A DNA stretch of 64,000 bases from Lysobacterales bacterium (GTDB taxonomy: Bacteria; Pseudomonadota; Gammaproteobacteria; Xanthomonadales; Rhodanobacteraceae), in NCBI GenBank assembly GCA_017305135.1, contig JAFKNA010000016.1:1-64000 (forward strand). Direction: 5' to 3'. The notes under the pieces were generated by a model, which worked only from the letters and a program-made list of their open reading frames with translations, made no database searches and was not told the DNA's origin. Positions within the stretch are counted from its first letter, which is position 1. Every line of letters starts with the position of its first letter. Below, piece by piece: positions 33,087 through 43,319 of this stretch. The position numbers were made by a program, and so were the translations under genes.

Positions 33087-35366
33087 TCAGGGGTTCCCGT
33101 CGTCACACGGGCTCGGCTCGGGCGGGCTTACGCCGCCTCCCGCGTAGAACCCGCCGACCGCAGTGACCGTAGCCGTCGGACCGCCCTGCAGGCCGGTCTG
33201 GAAGGTGCAAGTCCCGGTCTTGGCATCGTCGCCAGGGCAGGACAGCGCGATCCCACTGGTCGATATCTTCACCGTGGCTTCGCCATTGGCGTCCGTGGCG
33301 CCCAGCATTCCCATGATTCCGGCGCCGCCCGTGCAGGTGCCCGACAACTGCGCGCCCGCCACGCCATGACCGCTGGAATCCGTCAAGCGCAACGTAACCG
33401 CCTGACCATTACCGGTCACCGTCGAAGGACTGGCCTGCAGGATCAACGAGCCGCCGACCGCGATCGGCACCGGCAGTGCCGGAACGCGCGGACCAGCCGT
33501 GAAGGTGACCGTCGGCTCCTCGCCGTCCGCGCTGAGGCCGCTGGTTTGGAGCTCGCCACTCGTGCAACCGGAGGTGCCGGTGGGGCGTGCGAACACCCCG
33601 GCGGTTTGGATACCGTCGATGCTGCCGCGACCAAGCCCGAGGTTGGTGAAGCCGAAGCCGATATGGGCACCCTGGATCGCAGCGCCGAGCGCGTCGTAGA
33701 GGCAGACCTCGACCAGGGTGGTGGTATTCCCGGGCAGCGGGGTCTGGTTGACCACCAGCACGCCAGGAGCGATGCCGGCGAAGCCGCCGCGCGAAATGGC
33801 CGTGACCAGTCGAGGCGTGCCGTTGACCGGCGCACCCGCGCCGCGGGCCCAGATGTAGGCGCCCTTGCCGAGTCGGGACACCGGATAGTTCAGTGTCGTC
33901 CGCGCGACGCCATTGGCGTCGGTCGTGCCGCGCGCACCGATGTTGCCCTCCTGCGCGCGGCCGATTACGTAAGGCAGCACCGGGCCGTAATCGACGGTGT
34001 GGCCGGTGGTGTCGTTCGGGTTGAACGGATAGGTGACGGTGAGACTCGTTTCGCTGTTCACCGTGGCGACCTGGCGCGCGGATTCAAGATCGGAGTTGCC
34101 TTCCACTTCCTTGCCGAACACGAGCAGCGTGTCGCCGGGCCCGGTACCACCGCCCGCGGTGCGGAAATGTCCACTCGGGGCGGTGAAGAGCCTGCCCCCT
34201 TCCTGCGGATTTCCGTCATTGCCGGCGATCAGGAAATCCCCTGCTCCGGAGTTCGGGAAACCGCTCATGGGGCTGTCGACCAGACCGAACTCGATCACCG
34301 TGCCGGGCGGTACCGGGTTGCCCTGCCGATCCGTGGCCAACGCGCTGACCGTCATGCTGTAGCTGCCGTCCGGGCTGGGAGCCACGACCTCGCTGGAGAC
34401 GTTGTCCGACACCGGATTGACGGTGATGTCATTGGTCGTCGGCGAGGTCAGCACCAGGCTGAAGAGCTCGCCATCGGAGACCACGACCGTGATGGTCGAC
34501 GACACCGGATCGGTGATGCCGTTGCTGACGTTGCCGTCGGCGCGATCCGTGGTGGCCCTGATCTGCACCGGACCCTGCTCGGAGCCGGCCGAGAACGAGG
34601 CATTGGCGATGCCGTGCACGGTATGCGAGGTGACCACCGCGCCACTCACCGGTCCGGCGACCGAGGTGGTGGAAAGCGTGCCGCGGCTGGCGCCGCCGAC
34701 CACCTCGAACTGGATGTTGTCGAAGCCACCGTTGCCGGTGGCGGGGTCGGGCACGAGCTGCCCGGCGCCGTCATAGACGTGGGCGCTGATCATCGAGCTG
34801 CTGGACGCGCCGGAACCGGGGAGGTAGACATGGCCCGGGTTGGCTGAAAGCTGGATGGATGCCGGCTGCGGGCCGGTGCCACTCACCACCTTGAAGGTCA
34901 GCGTGGCGCTGACCGAACGGTTGGTGTTGGGATCGGTGCCGGTGGCGGTGAAGGTCGCCGTGCCCGCCGTCGTGAACGAGTTCACGAAGATGGTGGCGCG
35001 TCCATTGGTGCCCTTGACGACCATCGAGCCGAACAGCGCGTTGCCGTCGGTGCACTCGTCACCGTCGACCAGGCAGGACAGCACGGCGACGTTGGTCGGC
35101 GCGATGCTGACGTGGATGTCCTGGCCGTTCACCAGCGAGCCGTCCGGGTTGCGCCAGGTCATGGTGACCTCGGCCTGGGTCGGGTTGCCGTACTGGATGG
35201 GCTGGTAGCCCCACACGTTCACCGGCAGGGTGGTGCGGGTGGCAGTCAATTCGAGCTTGCTGCTCTCGGGCGGTGAGAACGAACCGCCGTTGCCGCCGCC
35301 GCCACCGCAGCTGGCCAGGGCGAGGCTGGCGAGCAGCAGCCCGAGGATCTTGCCGGGAAAACTCAT
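33087..35366 (-). CDS. Large Ig-like (Big_1-type) surface lipoprotein
   Basis: A 759-residue lipoprotein. The signal MSFPGKILGLLLASLALAS is followed by Cys20 and a run of five Gly. The body is beta-rich, Thr/Val/Gly-heavy, with repeated bacterial Ig-like modules of the invasin type; the strand motif TDANG(V/E)A(R/T) occurs in GTTDANGVARTTLNYP and GATDANGEATVKIST, with related GTNGRATIFVNSF. Paired cysteines occur near the N- and C-terminal modules. The start at 35366 has GGAG eight bases upstream. It lies 56 bases after pilQ on the same strand and ends at a strong terminator, so it may be co-transcribed with pilMNOPQ. Adhesin or surface structural role inferred; no enzyme motif seen. GC looks lower than its neighbours. 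Confidence 0.85.
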   Translation of the reverse strand: MSFPGKILGLLLASLALASCGGGGGNGGSFSPPESSKLELTATRTTLPVNVWGYQPIQYGNPTQAEVTMTWRNPDGSLVNGQDIHVSIAPTNVAVLSCLVDGDECTDGNALFGSMVVKGTNGRATIFVNSFTTAGTATFTATGTDPNTNRSVSATLTFKVVSGTGPQPASIQLSANPGHVYLPGSGASSSSMISAHVYDGAGQLVPDPATGNGGFDNIQFEVVGGASRGTLSTTSVAGPVSGAVVTSHTVHGIANASFSAGSEQGPVQIRATTDRADGNVSNGITDPVSSTITVVVSDGELFSLVLTSPTTNDITVNPVSDNVSSEVVAPSPDGSYSMTVSALATDRQGNPVPPGTVIEFGLVDSPMSGFPNSGAGDFLIAGNDGNPQEGGRLFTAPSGHFRTAGGGTGPGDTLLVFGKEVEGNSDLESARQVATVNSETSLTVTYPFNPNDTTGHTVDYGPVLPYVIGRAQEGNIGARGTTDANGVARTTLNYPVSRLGKGAYIWARGAGAPVNGTPRLVTAISRGGFAGIAPGVLVVNQTPLPGNTTTLVEVCLYDALGAAIQGAHIGFGFTNLGLGRGSIDGIQTAGVFARPTGTSGCTSGELQTSGLSADGEEPTVTFTAGPRVPALPVPIAVGGSLILQASPSTVTGNGQAVTLRLTDSSGHGVAGAQLSGTCTGGAGIMGMLGATDANGEATVKISTSGIALSCPGDDAKTGTCTFQTGLQGGPTATVTAVGGFYAGGGVSPPEPSPCDDGNP

Positions 35367-35422
35367 GGGGTATCTCCAGGGAACGGTATTCATGGGCATT
35401 CGGGAATGCGGCGCGGGCGCGC

Positions 35423-37699
35423 TCACTTGAGGTTTTCGCTGAGGATGCGCGGGGTGACGAAGATCAGGAGCTCCGCCTTGCGGTCGTCACGTCCCTTGTG
35501 CTTGAAGAGGTTGCCGAGGATGGGCATGTCGCCGAGGAAGGGCACCTTCTTGGTGAGGTCGGACTTGGTGACCTCGTAGACGCCGCCGAGCACCACGGTC
35601 TGGCCGTTGTCGACCAGCACCTGCGAGGCGACCTGGCGCTTGTCGATCAGCGGGATGTCGCCGGTCGGGCCGCTGTAGTAGCCGGCCAGGGTGTCCTTCT
35701 TGACCTCGAGGTCGAGCACCACGCGGTCGTCGGCGGTGATGGTCGGCGTGACCTTGAGCTCGAGGGTGGCGTCCTTGAAGGCGACGGTCGGCTGCGCGCC
35801 GCCCTGCGCGGCCTGGATGGTCGAGTAGCCGATTTCCTGGCCTTGCGTGATGTGCGCCTCCTTCTGGTTGGCGGTGATCACGCGCGGACTCGACACGGTT
35901 TCGCTGCGACCCTCGGTCTGCGCCGCGGAGAGCTCCAGGTCCAGCAGGTAGTCGGCGCCGAGGATGGCGACGCCGAAGCTGCCGGCCGGGCTGGTCACCG
36001 GCATGTTGACGTTGAGGCGATTGTCGAGCAGCGGGACCGCGATGCCGCCGGGAACGGCGCCGGGCGCGGTGTTCGGCATGCCGCGGCCGGGGCGGTTCAT
36101 GCGGTTGTTGAGCACCACGTTGCTCATGGTGTCGGTGGCCGTGGCGGTGCCGGAGGTGCTGATGACGTTGCCGTGGCGGTCCTGGTAGCCGCCGCTGAGG
36201 CCGAACTTGACACCGAGCTCGCGCGCGAAGCTGTCGGTGGCAATGACGATGCGCGACTCGATCAGCACCTGCTGCACGGGCTTGTCGAGCACCGCGACGA
36301 GCTGGCGGATCTCCTGGATCTTGGAGGGGATGTCGCTGACCAGCAGGGTGTTGGTGCGGTCGTCGTAGGTGACGCTGCCGCGCGCCGAGAGGAAGCCGCG
36401 CTGCATCTGCCCGCCGCCCTGCTGGCCGCCGGCCTGGTTGGTCTGCGCCTCGGTGGTGAGGAGCGCGGCGATGTCGGCCGCCTTGCCGTAGCTGATCGGG
36501 ATGAAGTCGGAGACGAGTTGTTCCTTGTCCTCCATCTTGAGGCGGGCGTCGGCGATGGCCTGCTCGCGCTCGGCGATTTCCATCTGCGGCGCGACCCAGA
36601 TCACGTTGCCCTGCTGGCGCTTGTCCAGGCCCTTGGCCTGCAACACGATGTCCAGCGCCTGGTCCCACGGCACGTTGACCAGGCGCAGCGTGACGTTGCC
36701 CTGCACGCTGTCGGCGACCACCACGTTGAGGTCGGAGACGTCGGCGATCAGCTGCAGCACCGAGCGCGTCGGGATGTCCTGGAAGTTGAAGGTGACGCGG
36801 CTGCCGCTGTAGACCGGCGGCGCGTTGCGGTCGAGCTTGGCCTCTTCCTTCTTCGGCGCCACCTCGACCACGTACTGGCTTCCCGACTGGTAGGCGAGCG
36901 GCTCGAACGGGGGCTTGGCGGCAATCGTCATGCGCGCGCCGCCCGGGCGCGCCTGCGTCTCGATCGACTGCACCGGCGTGGCGAAATCGAGCACGTCGAG
37001 GCGCTGCGCCTGGCCGGAAGCGACCTGCGTGCCCGGCATGTCGAGCACGATCGCATTGGCCTCGCGCTTCATGTTGACGGTGGCGGCGGGGTCGTTGAAG
37101 GACACCACCACGCGGCCCTCGCCATCGCTGCCGCGGCGGAAGTCGACGTTGGTGACCTCGACCGCGCGGGCCGAGGCGACGGCCTTGGTCGGATCGGTCC
37201 TGGCGGCCGCCACGGCGGCGCTGCTGCTGCCGCCGCTGCCGGCGTTGACGGTGACGACGACGTTGTTGCCGGCGACGCGGGTGTCGTAGCTGACGGGGCG
37301 GTAGAGATCCACCACCACGCGCGTGCGCCCGGCGGCTTCCAGCGCCGAGATGCCGGCGGTGGCGCCACTGCCGACGTCGATGTGGCGCCGCGCCACGCCG
37401 TTGCGGGTGTTCGCGAAGTCGAGTGCGATGCTCGGCGGCGCCTCGGTGGCGAAGGCCTGCGGCGCCGCCACCGGCTGCGCGAACTGGAGGGTGACTTCGA
37501 CCTTGCCACCCGGCAGGGCCGCATAGTTGATGTCGTTGAGCACGTTTTCGGCCTGCGCGCTGGCGCCGACGAAACCGCCGATGAGGACCAGCGCCCAGAG
37601 CAGGCAGGAGCGCATGCCCGGGACGGGCACGGCGCGGCGAGGCCCGCGGGTTGCAACGGTGGTGGTGGTCATGAGATGGGTCCCCGATGGATCGATCAT
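35423..37699 (-). CDS. pilQ: Type IV pilus secretin PilQ
   Basis: A 758-residue outer-membrane secretin through which the pilus exits. A long N-region with a signal (MRSCLLWALVLIGGFVGASAQA) precedes two AMIN peptidoglycan-binding modules (about 50-270). An STN/N0 domain (VTFNFQDIPTRSVLQLIADVSDLNVVVADSV), an N1 domain and the secretin core follow (VLIESRIVIATDSFARELGVKFG, VSSPRVITANQKEAHITQGQEIGY, VVLGGVYEVTKSDLTKKVPFLGDMPILGNLF) and the end reads LLIFVTPRIL. The ATG at 37699 overlaps the pilP stop; an ATG at 37672 is also possible. Last pil gene of the operon. Confidence 0.96.
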   Translation of the reverse strand: MIDPSGTHLMTTTTVATRGPRRAVPVPGMRSCLLWALVLIGGFVGASAQAENVLNDINYAALPGGKVEVTLQFAQPVAAPQAFATEAPPSIALDFANTRNGVARRHIDVGSGATAGISALEAAGRTRVVVDLYRPVSYDTRVAGNNVVVTVNAGSGGSSSAAVAAARTDPTKAVASARAVEVTNVDFRRGSDGEGRVVVSFNDPAATVNMKREANAIVLDMPGTQVASGQAQRLDVLDFATPVQSIETQARPGGARMTIAAKPPFEPLAYQSGSQYVVEVAPKKEEAKLDRNAPPVYSGSRVTFNFQDIPTRSVLQLIADVSDLNVVVADSVQGNVTLRLVNVPWDQALDIVLQAKGLDKRQQGNVIWVAPQMEIAEREQAIADARLKMEDKEQLVSDFIPISYGKAADIAALLTTEAQTNQAGGQQGGGQMQRGFLSARGSVTYDDRTNTLLVSDIPSKIQEIRQLVAVLDKPVQQVLIESRIVIATDSFARELGVKFGLSGGYQDRHGNVISTSGTATATDTMSNVVLNNRMNRPGRGMPNTAPGAVPGGIAVPLLDNRLNVNMPVTSPAGSFGVAILGADYLLDLELSAAQTEGRSETVSSPRVITANQKEAHITQGQEIGYSTIQAAQGGAQPTVAFKDATLELKVTPTITADDRVVLDLEVKKDTLAGYYSGPTGDIPLIDKRQVASQVLVDNGQTVVLGGVYEVTKSDLTKKVPFLGDMPILGNLFKHKGRDDRKAELLIFVTPRILSENLK

Positions 37700-38226
37700 T
37701 GCTTCGCGTCACCCAGTGCAATCGCCGCCGGCCGTTCCATCCAGCCGCCGGTACCGTTCGGAACCAGTTCGACGAGTTCGATGCGATCCTCGTCGATCGC
37801 GGTGATGCGTCCGTAGTTCTGGCCAACGTAGTTGCCCACGCGGACGCGGTGCACGACCCCGTCCGGGTCGCGTACCAGGCCCTCCACCGCGCTGCCGACG
37901 CCGATCGTGCCGGACATCTTCAGGCTGTCGAGCGGGTAGCTCTCCAGCGGTTCGCGCGGACGGTTCTGGTCTGGATGCGGACCCGATTCGCCGCTGGCCT
38001 GCTCCTGCTCGTCGACGCCGAGGCCGAACGGGTCGCGCAGGTCGTGATCCTTGTATAGGAAGGTCTCGAAGGTCTTCACCACCGGCAAGGATTCCGGCGG
38101 CGAACCCTTCTTCGCCTTCTGCTCGGCGACCCAGTGCTGCGGCGATTCGCTGGGAGTGCAGGCGGCGAGCACGCCGAGGACGGCCAGCAGTGCGATCGTG
38201 CGGATCATGTCGAGGGAATCGGGCAT
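37696..38226 (-). CDS. pilP: Type IV pilus assembly lipoprotein PilP
   Basis: A 176-residue lipoprotein with lipobox LAAC (MIRTIALLAVLGVLAACTPS). The family beta domain includes RDPFGLG, REPLESYPLDSLKMSGTIG, GLVRDPDGVVHRVRVGNYVGQNYGRITAIDEDRIELVELV. It joins the inner-membrane PilMNO complex to PilQ. The start at 38226 lies 1 base beyond the pilO stop. Overlaps pilQ by 4 bases. Confidence 0.95.
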   Translation of the reverse strand: MPDSLDMIRTIALLAVLGVLAACTPSESPQHWVAEQKAKKGSPPESLPVVKTFETFLYKDHDLRDPFGLGVDEQEQASGESGPHPDQNRPREPLESYPLDSLKMSGTIGVGSAVEGLVRDPDGVVHRVRVGNYVGQNYGRITAIDEDRIELVELVPNGTGGWMERPAAIALGDAKQ

Positions 38227-38227
38227 C

Positions 38228-38884
38228 TCACTTCCCTCCGCTGGCGGGCTTGTCGGCCGCATTGGCCGCCGCTTCCTCGTCGTCGAGGTAGCGGTAGGTC
38301 TTGACCACGCCTTCCAGGCTGAGCTGTGCATTGCTGCCCGCGCCGCCCTTGGCGCCGCCCGCCGGGCGCAGCGACACGTCGTGCATGGTCAGGATGACCA
38401 CGCGCGGCAGCGAGGCGACGTTGCTGATGAAGGTGCCGAACTGGTGGTAGGAACCCAGCATCTTGAGCTGGATCGGCTTCTCGGCATAGAAGTCCTTCAT
38501 CACCTCGCCGCCCGGCTGGAAGAGCTCGGTCTCGATGCCGGCCGCGAGTGCGGCCTGGGTGATGTCGTTGAGGAGATCGGGCATCTCGGTCCTGCTCGGG
38601 AGCTGGCGCAGCATGGTCTGCAGCATCTCCTTCATGTCCTCGAGCTGCTTGCGGTAGGCCTCCAGGTTGACGGCCTTGGCCTGCTTGTCCGAAAACTCCT
38701 TCTTGAGCGCGGTTTCCTTCTGCCGGGCGCTCTCCAGCTCGTCCTGCTGGTCGCTGATGTGGAGATACCAGCCGAAGAACAGGATCAGCACCACGATCAG
38801 GCCGGCAAAGAACACCTTGGCCGACCTGGGCCAGCCACCGACGTTGTTGCGGTCGAGATTGCGAAGATCGTCGAGGAAGCTCAT
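38228..38884 (-). CDS. pilO: Type IV pilus alignment protein PilO
   Basis: A 218-residue bitopic protein with one N-terminal membrane helix (SAKVFFAGLIVVLILFFGWYLHI), a coiled coil (ESARQKETALKKEFSDKQAKAVNLEAYRKQLEDM) and a ferredoxin-like periplasmic domain (LPSRTEMPDLLNDITQAA; YHQFGTFISNVASLPRVVILT). It pairs with PilN to align the motor with the secretin. The ATG at 38884 overlaps the pilN stop by 4 bases; the reading frame is open upstream only by chance. Confidence 0.96.
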   Translation of the reverse strand: MSFLDDLRNLDRNNVGGWPRSAKVFFAGLIVVLILFFGWYLHISDQQDELESARQKETALKKEFSDKQAKAVNLEAYRKQLEDMKEMLQTMLRQLPSRTEMPDLLNDITQAALAAGIETELFQPGGEVMKDFYAEKPIQLKMLGSYHQFGTFISNVASLPRVVILTMHDVSLRPAGGAKGGAGSNAQLSLEGVVKTYRYLDDEEAAANAADKPASGGK

Positions 38885-39578
38885 TTCTCCTCCCTCGTGG
38901 CCGGGGTGGTGGCTTCGGAATCGCCGCTGGCGGACGCGGGCGCGGGAGCCGCAGCCGGGGCGGGCGCGGCCTCGGCTCCGGGCTGGGCGTCCTCGGCCGC
39001 CACCGCCTCTTCCTGCTGCGCCTCCTCGGGCTTGCGCAGCTTCACGTCGAGCGAGAATTCGTAGGGGAGCTTCTTGTCGGCGTCCTTGGCCCCGCCCTTG
39101 TTCTCGATCTTGCGCAGGTCCGTGTGGCCCATCCAGGGCGAGCCCTCGATGTTGCGCATGTAGCTGGCGACGCGCGAGTTCGACTCCGCGATGCCCTCGA
39201 GCACCAGGACGTCGCCGGACTGCTTCATGGCGCTGAGCCTGACGCCGTCGGGAATGGTCTTCACCAGCTCGTCGAACAGGTGCACCATCTGCGAGCGGTT
39301 GGACTGCAGCTGCTCGATGATCTCCTTGCGCGTCAGGAGCTGCGCGCGGGTCTTGTCCAGCTCCTGGATTTCCGCGATCTGCTTGTCCAACCCCTTGATC
39401 TCGCCCTGCAGGTAGGCATTGCGGCCGTTCTGGTCGTCGATCAGGTAGTTCATCCAGAAGATCGCGGCGAACAGCACGACGAATGCGCCGACCGCGGTTG
39501 CGCCGAGCATGGCGTAGAACTCGCGTTCGCGCTGCTTGCGGCGCTCGGCGCGCCACGGCAACAGGTTGATCCTGGCCA

Positions 39579-39579
<1 letters not shown>
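38881..39579 (-). CDS. pilN: Type IV pilus assembly protein PilN
   Basis: A 232-residue inner-membrane protein starting MARINLLPWRAERRKQR, the conserved cytosolic segment that inserts into PilM. One membrane helix follows (AVGAFVVLFAAIFWMNYLI), then a coiled coil and a ferredoxin-like domain (IPDGVRLSAMKQSGDVLVLEGIAESNSRVASYMRNIEGSPW). The C-terminal 45 residues are an Ala/Pro/Glu-rich tail longer than in Pseudomonas. The stop of pilM and the start share a junction without gap. Confidence 0.95.
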
Positions 39580-40661
<1,082 letters not shown>

Positions 40662-40686
40662 TTACGAGCGAAAGATGCGCTGTTAC

Positions 40687-40715
40687 ATTAAATACAATAG
40701 TTAACGGTATTTCAA
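40687..40715 (-). promoter_or_regulatory. Promoter of the pilMNOPQ operon
   Basis: On the minus strand TTGAAA (40715-40710) and TTTAAT (40692-40687) are 17 bases apart in the only AT-rich patch of the pilM-mrcA spacer. The pilM ATG is 31 bases further on. Confidence 0.6.
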
Positions 40716-40812
40716 CAGGGGTCCCGAACCCTGTTTCCGCGACCGCTCCGACGAGGGAAAATCGGGACTCCGGCACGTGCGTGCGCCAGGCCGGGCCTCC
40801 CTCCCCATGCGC

Positions 40813-40818
40813 TATACT
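40813..40818 (+). promoter_or_regulatory. Likely -10 element of mrcA
   Basis: TATACT in the context gcTATACTcggcc lies 49 bases upstream of the mrcA ATG. No good -35 is visible. The context repeats that of other putative promoters in the window. Confidence 0.4.
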
Positions 40819-40867
40819 CGGCCACCCGCCGCTGGCGTACCTTGACTGGTATCACAAGTCCCGCCGC

Positions 40868-43318
40868 ATGCCTGCTTTTCTTCGTTTTCTCCGCTGGGCG
40901 CTGTACCTCGGCCTGGCCGGGGTGCTGCTGGGTGGGATTGCGCTCGGTACCGCCTACTGGCTGATCGCGCCACGCCTGCCCTCCGCCGAATCCCTCAGGG
41001 ACGTGCGCATGCAGGTGCCGCTGCGCGTGAAGTCCGCCGACGGCCGCCTGATCGCCATGTTCGGCGAGACCAAGCGCACGCCGGTGCGCATCGAGGACGT
41101 CCCGCCGCAGCTCCGTGAAGCCTTCCTCGCCGCCGAGGATGCCGACTTCTACCAGCACGGCGGCATCGACCTCGGCGGCATCGCGCGCGCGGTGTGGCTG
41201 ACCGTGACCACCGGCAGCAAGCACGTCGCCGGCGGCAGCACGATCACCCAGCAGGTCGCGCGCATGTTCTTCCTCAGCCCCGAGGTCAGCTACACGCGCA
41301 AGCTGTCGGAGATCTTCCTCGCCTTCCGCATCGAGAACGCGCTCAGCAAGGACGAGATCCTGCAGCTCTACCTCAACAAGGCCTTCTTCGGCCATCGCTC
41401 CTATGGCGTCGCCGCGGCGGCCGAGTTCTATTACGGCAAGACGCTCGACCAGCTGACCCTGGCCGAGTGCGCCATGCTCGCCTCGATCCCCAAGTTCCCC
41501 TCCACCGGCAATCCGCTCAGCCGCCCGCAGCGCGCGCTGGAGCGGCGCGGCTACGTGCTCGGGCGCATGCTGGACAACCGCTTCATCGATCGCGCCGACT
41601 ACGACCGGGCGATGGCGGCCGCCGACCTCGCCCAGCCGCACGAGCCACCGGTGGAGGTGGATGCTCCCTACTTCGCCGAGCTGGTGCGGCGCGAGGCCAT
41701 CGATCGCCTCGGCAACGAGGCGCTGACCGATGGCTACGTCATCACCACCACGCTCGATGCGAGCATGCAGGAAGCCGCCAACCGGGCGGTGCGCGACGGC
41801 CTCCTTGCCTATGATCGCCGCCACGGCTGGCGCGGCGCGGAAGGCCACGTGGACCTTCCCGCCGACGCCGGCGACGAGGCCCTCGATGCCGCGCTGGCGG
41901 ACTACCGCCCGATCGCCGGGCTGGTTCCCGCCCTCGTGCTCGAAAGCGGCGCGAAGGAAGCGACGCTGCGCCTCGCCGACGGCCAGGGCGCGAGCGTGGA
42001 GCTGGCATCGATCGGCTGGGCGCGCCGCTTCATCGACAGCGATCGCCGCGGCGCCGCGCCCGCCAAGGTCGCCGACGTGCTCAAGCGCGGCGACATCGTG
42101 CGCATGGCCCGCGATGCCGAAGGCGACTGGCAACTGGCGCAGATCCCCGCCGCCGAAAGCGCGCTGGTGGCGATCGAGCCCGCGGACGGCGCGATCCGCA
42201 GCATGGTCGGTGGCTTCAGCTTCCAGCGCAGCAAGTTCAACCGCTCCACCCAGGCCGCGCGCCAGCCGGGTTCCGGCTTCAAGCCCTTCCTCTATTCGGC
42301 GGCCTTCGAGCGGGGCTTTACGCCGGCCTCGGTGCTGAACGACGCTCCGGTGCAGTTCCCCGATCCCTCGCGCCCCGATGGCATGTGGGCGCCAAAGAAC
42401 GACGATGGCAGCTTCCAGGGCCCGATCCGGCTGCGCGAAGCGCTGGTCAAGTCGGTGAACCTGGTGTCGGTGCGCCTGCTCGATGCGATCGGCGTGCGCT
42501 ATGCGCGCGAGTACATGACGCGCTTCGGCTTCGGCCTGGACCAGGTGCCGGAGAACCTCTCGATGGCGCTCGGCACCGCCTCGGTGTCGCCGCTGGCGAT
42601 GGCGCGCGGCTATGCGGTGTTCGCCAACGGCGGCTACCTGGTCGATCCCTACCTCATCGCCAGCATCGACGACCGCGACGGGACGACCGTCTACCGGGCC
42701 ACGCCGGGCATTGCCTGCGCGAGCTGCGCAGCGCCCGATCTCGGCGCGCCGGCGCCGGCCACCGCAGCCAGTCCGTTGAACCCGATCGCCAGCGCGCACG
42801 CAGCCAACGACCCCGCGATGCACCTGGCACCGCGCGCGCTCGATCCACGCAATGCCTATCTGGTCACCTCGCTGATGCGCGACGTGGTGCGCCGCGGCAC
42901 GGGCTCCGCGGCGATGTCGCTGAAACGCGAGGACCTGGCCGGCAAGACCGGCTCCACCAACGATCACCGCGACGCCTGGTTTTCGGGCTTCAACTCTGCG
43001 CTGGCGGTGAGCTGCTGGGTGGGGCTGGACGATTTCGGCTCGCTAGGGCGGGGCGAGTTCGGCGCCAAGGCGGCGCTGCCGATCTGGATCGACTTCATGC
43101 GCGTGGCCCTCGATGGCGTGCCGGAGCAGCCCTTCGACATGCCCGAGGGCATCGCCCGTGTGCGCGTGGACCGCTACAGCGGCCTGCTCGCCGGTGCCGG
43201 GGACCCGAACGCAATCCTCGAGGTGATGAAGAGCGAGGACGCGACCCGCCTCGCCACCCAGCCGCCTGTCGACGAGGATGCGAACCACGAGCGGCGCGAA
43301 GCCTACGACGTGTTCTGA
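40868..43318 (+). CDS. mrcA: Penicillin-binding protein 1A, bifunctional
   Basis: An 816-residue class A PBP with one N-terminal membrane helix (LGLAGVLLGGIALGTAYWL). The GT51 domain has the catalytic Glu in AAEDADFYQHGGIDLGGIARA near residue 90, GGSTITQQVARMFFL, RKLSEIFLAFRIE and KDEILQLYLNKAFFGHRSYGVAAAAEFYYGK. An OB-like insert of PBP1A type follows. The transpeptidase has Ser469 in QPGSGFKPFLYSAAFE, SVN in LVKSVNLVSVRLL and KTG at 693 (AGKTGSTNDHRDAWF). The start at 40868 (MPAFLRFLRW) is preferred over an upstream in-frame ATG at 40781. Confidence 0.96.
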   Translation: MPAFLRFLRWALYLGLAGVLLGGIALGTAYWLIAPRLPSAESLRDVRMQVPLRVKSADGRLIAMFGETKRTPVRIEDVPPQLREAFLAAEDADFYQHGGIDLGGIARAVWLTVTTGSKHVAGGSTITQQVARMFFLSPEVSYTRKLSEIFLAFRIENALSKDEILQLYLNKAFFGHRSYGVAAAAEFYYGKTLDQLTLAECAMLASIPKFPSTGNPLSRPQRALERRGYVLGRMLDNRFIDRADYDRAMAAADLAQPHEPPVEVDAPYFAELVRREAIDRLGNEALTDGYVITTTLDASMQEAANRAVRDGLLAYDRRHGWRGAEGHVDLPADAGDEALDAALADYRPIAGLVPALVLESGAKEATLRLADGQGASVELASIGWARRFIDSDRRGAAPAKVADVLKRGDIVRMARDAEGDWQLAQIPAAESALVAIEPADGAIRSMVGGFSFQRSKFNRSTQAARQPGSGFKPFLYSAAFERGFTPASVLNDAPVQFPDPSRPDGMWAPKNDDGSFQGPIRLREALVKSVNLVSVRLLDAIGVRYAREYMTRFGFGLDQVPENLSMALGTASVSPLAMARGYAVFANGGYLVDPYLIASIDDRDGTTVYRATPGIACASCAAPDLGAPAPATAASPLNPIASAHAANDPAMHLAPRALDPRNAYLVTSLMRDVVRRGTGSAAMSLKREDLAGKTGSTNDHRDAWFSGFNSALAVSCWVGLDDFGSLGRGEFGAKAALPIWIDFMRVALDGVPEQPFDMPEGIARVRVDRYSGLLAGAGDPNAILEVMKSEDATRLATQPPVDEDANHERREAYDVF

Positions 43319-43319
43319 A

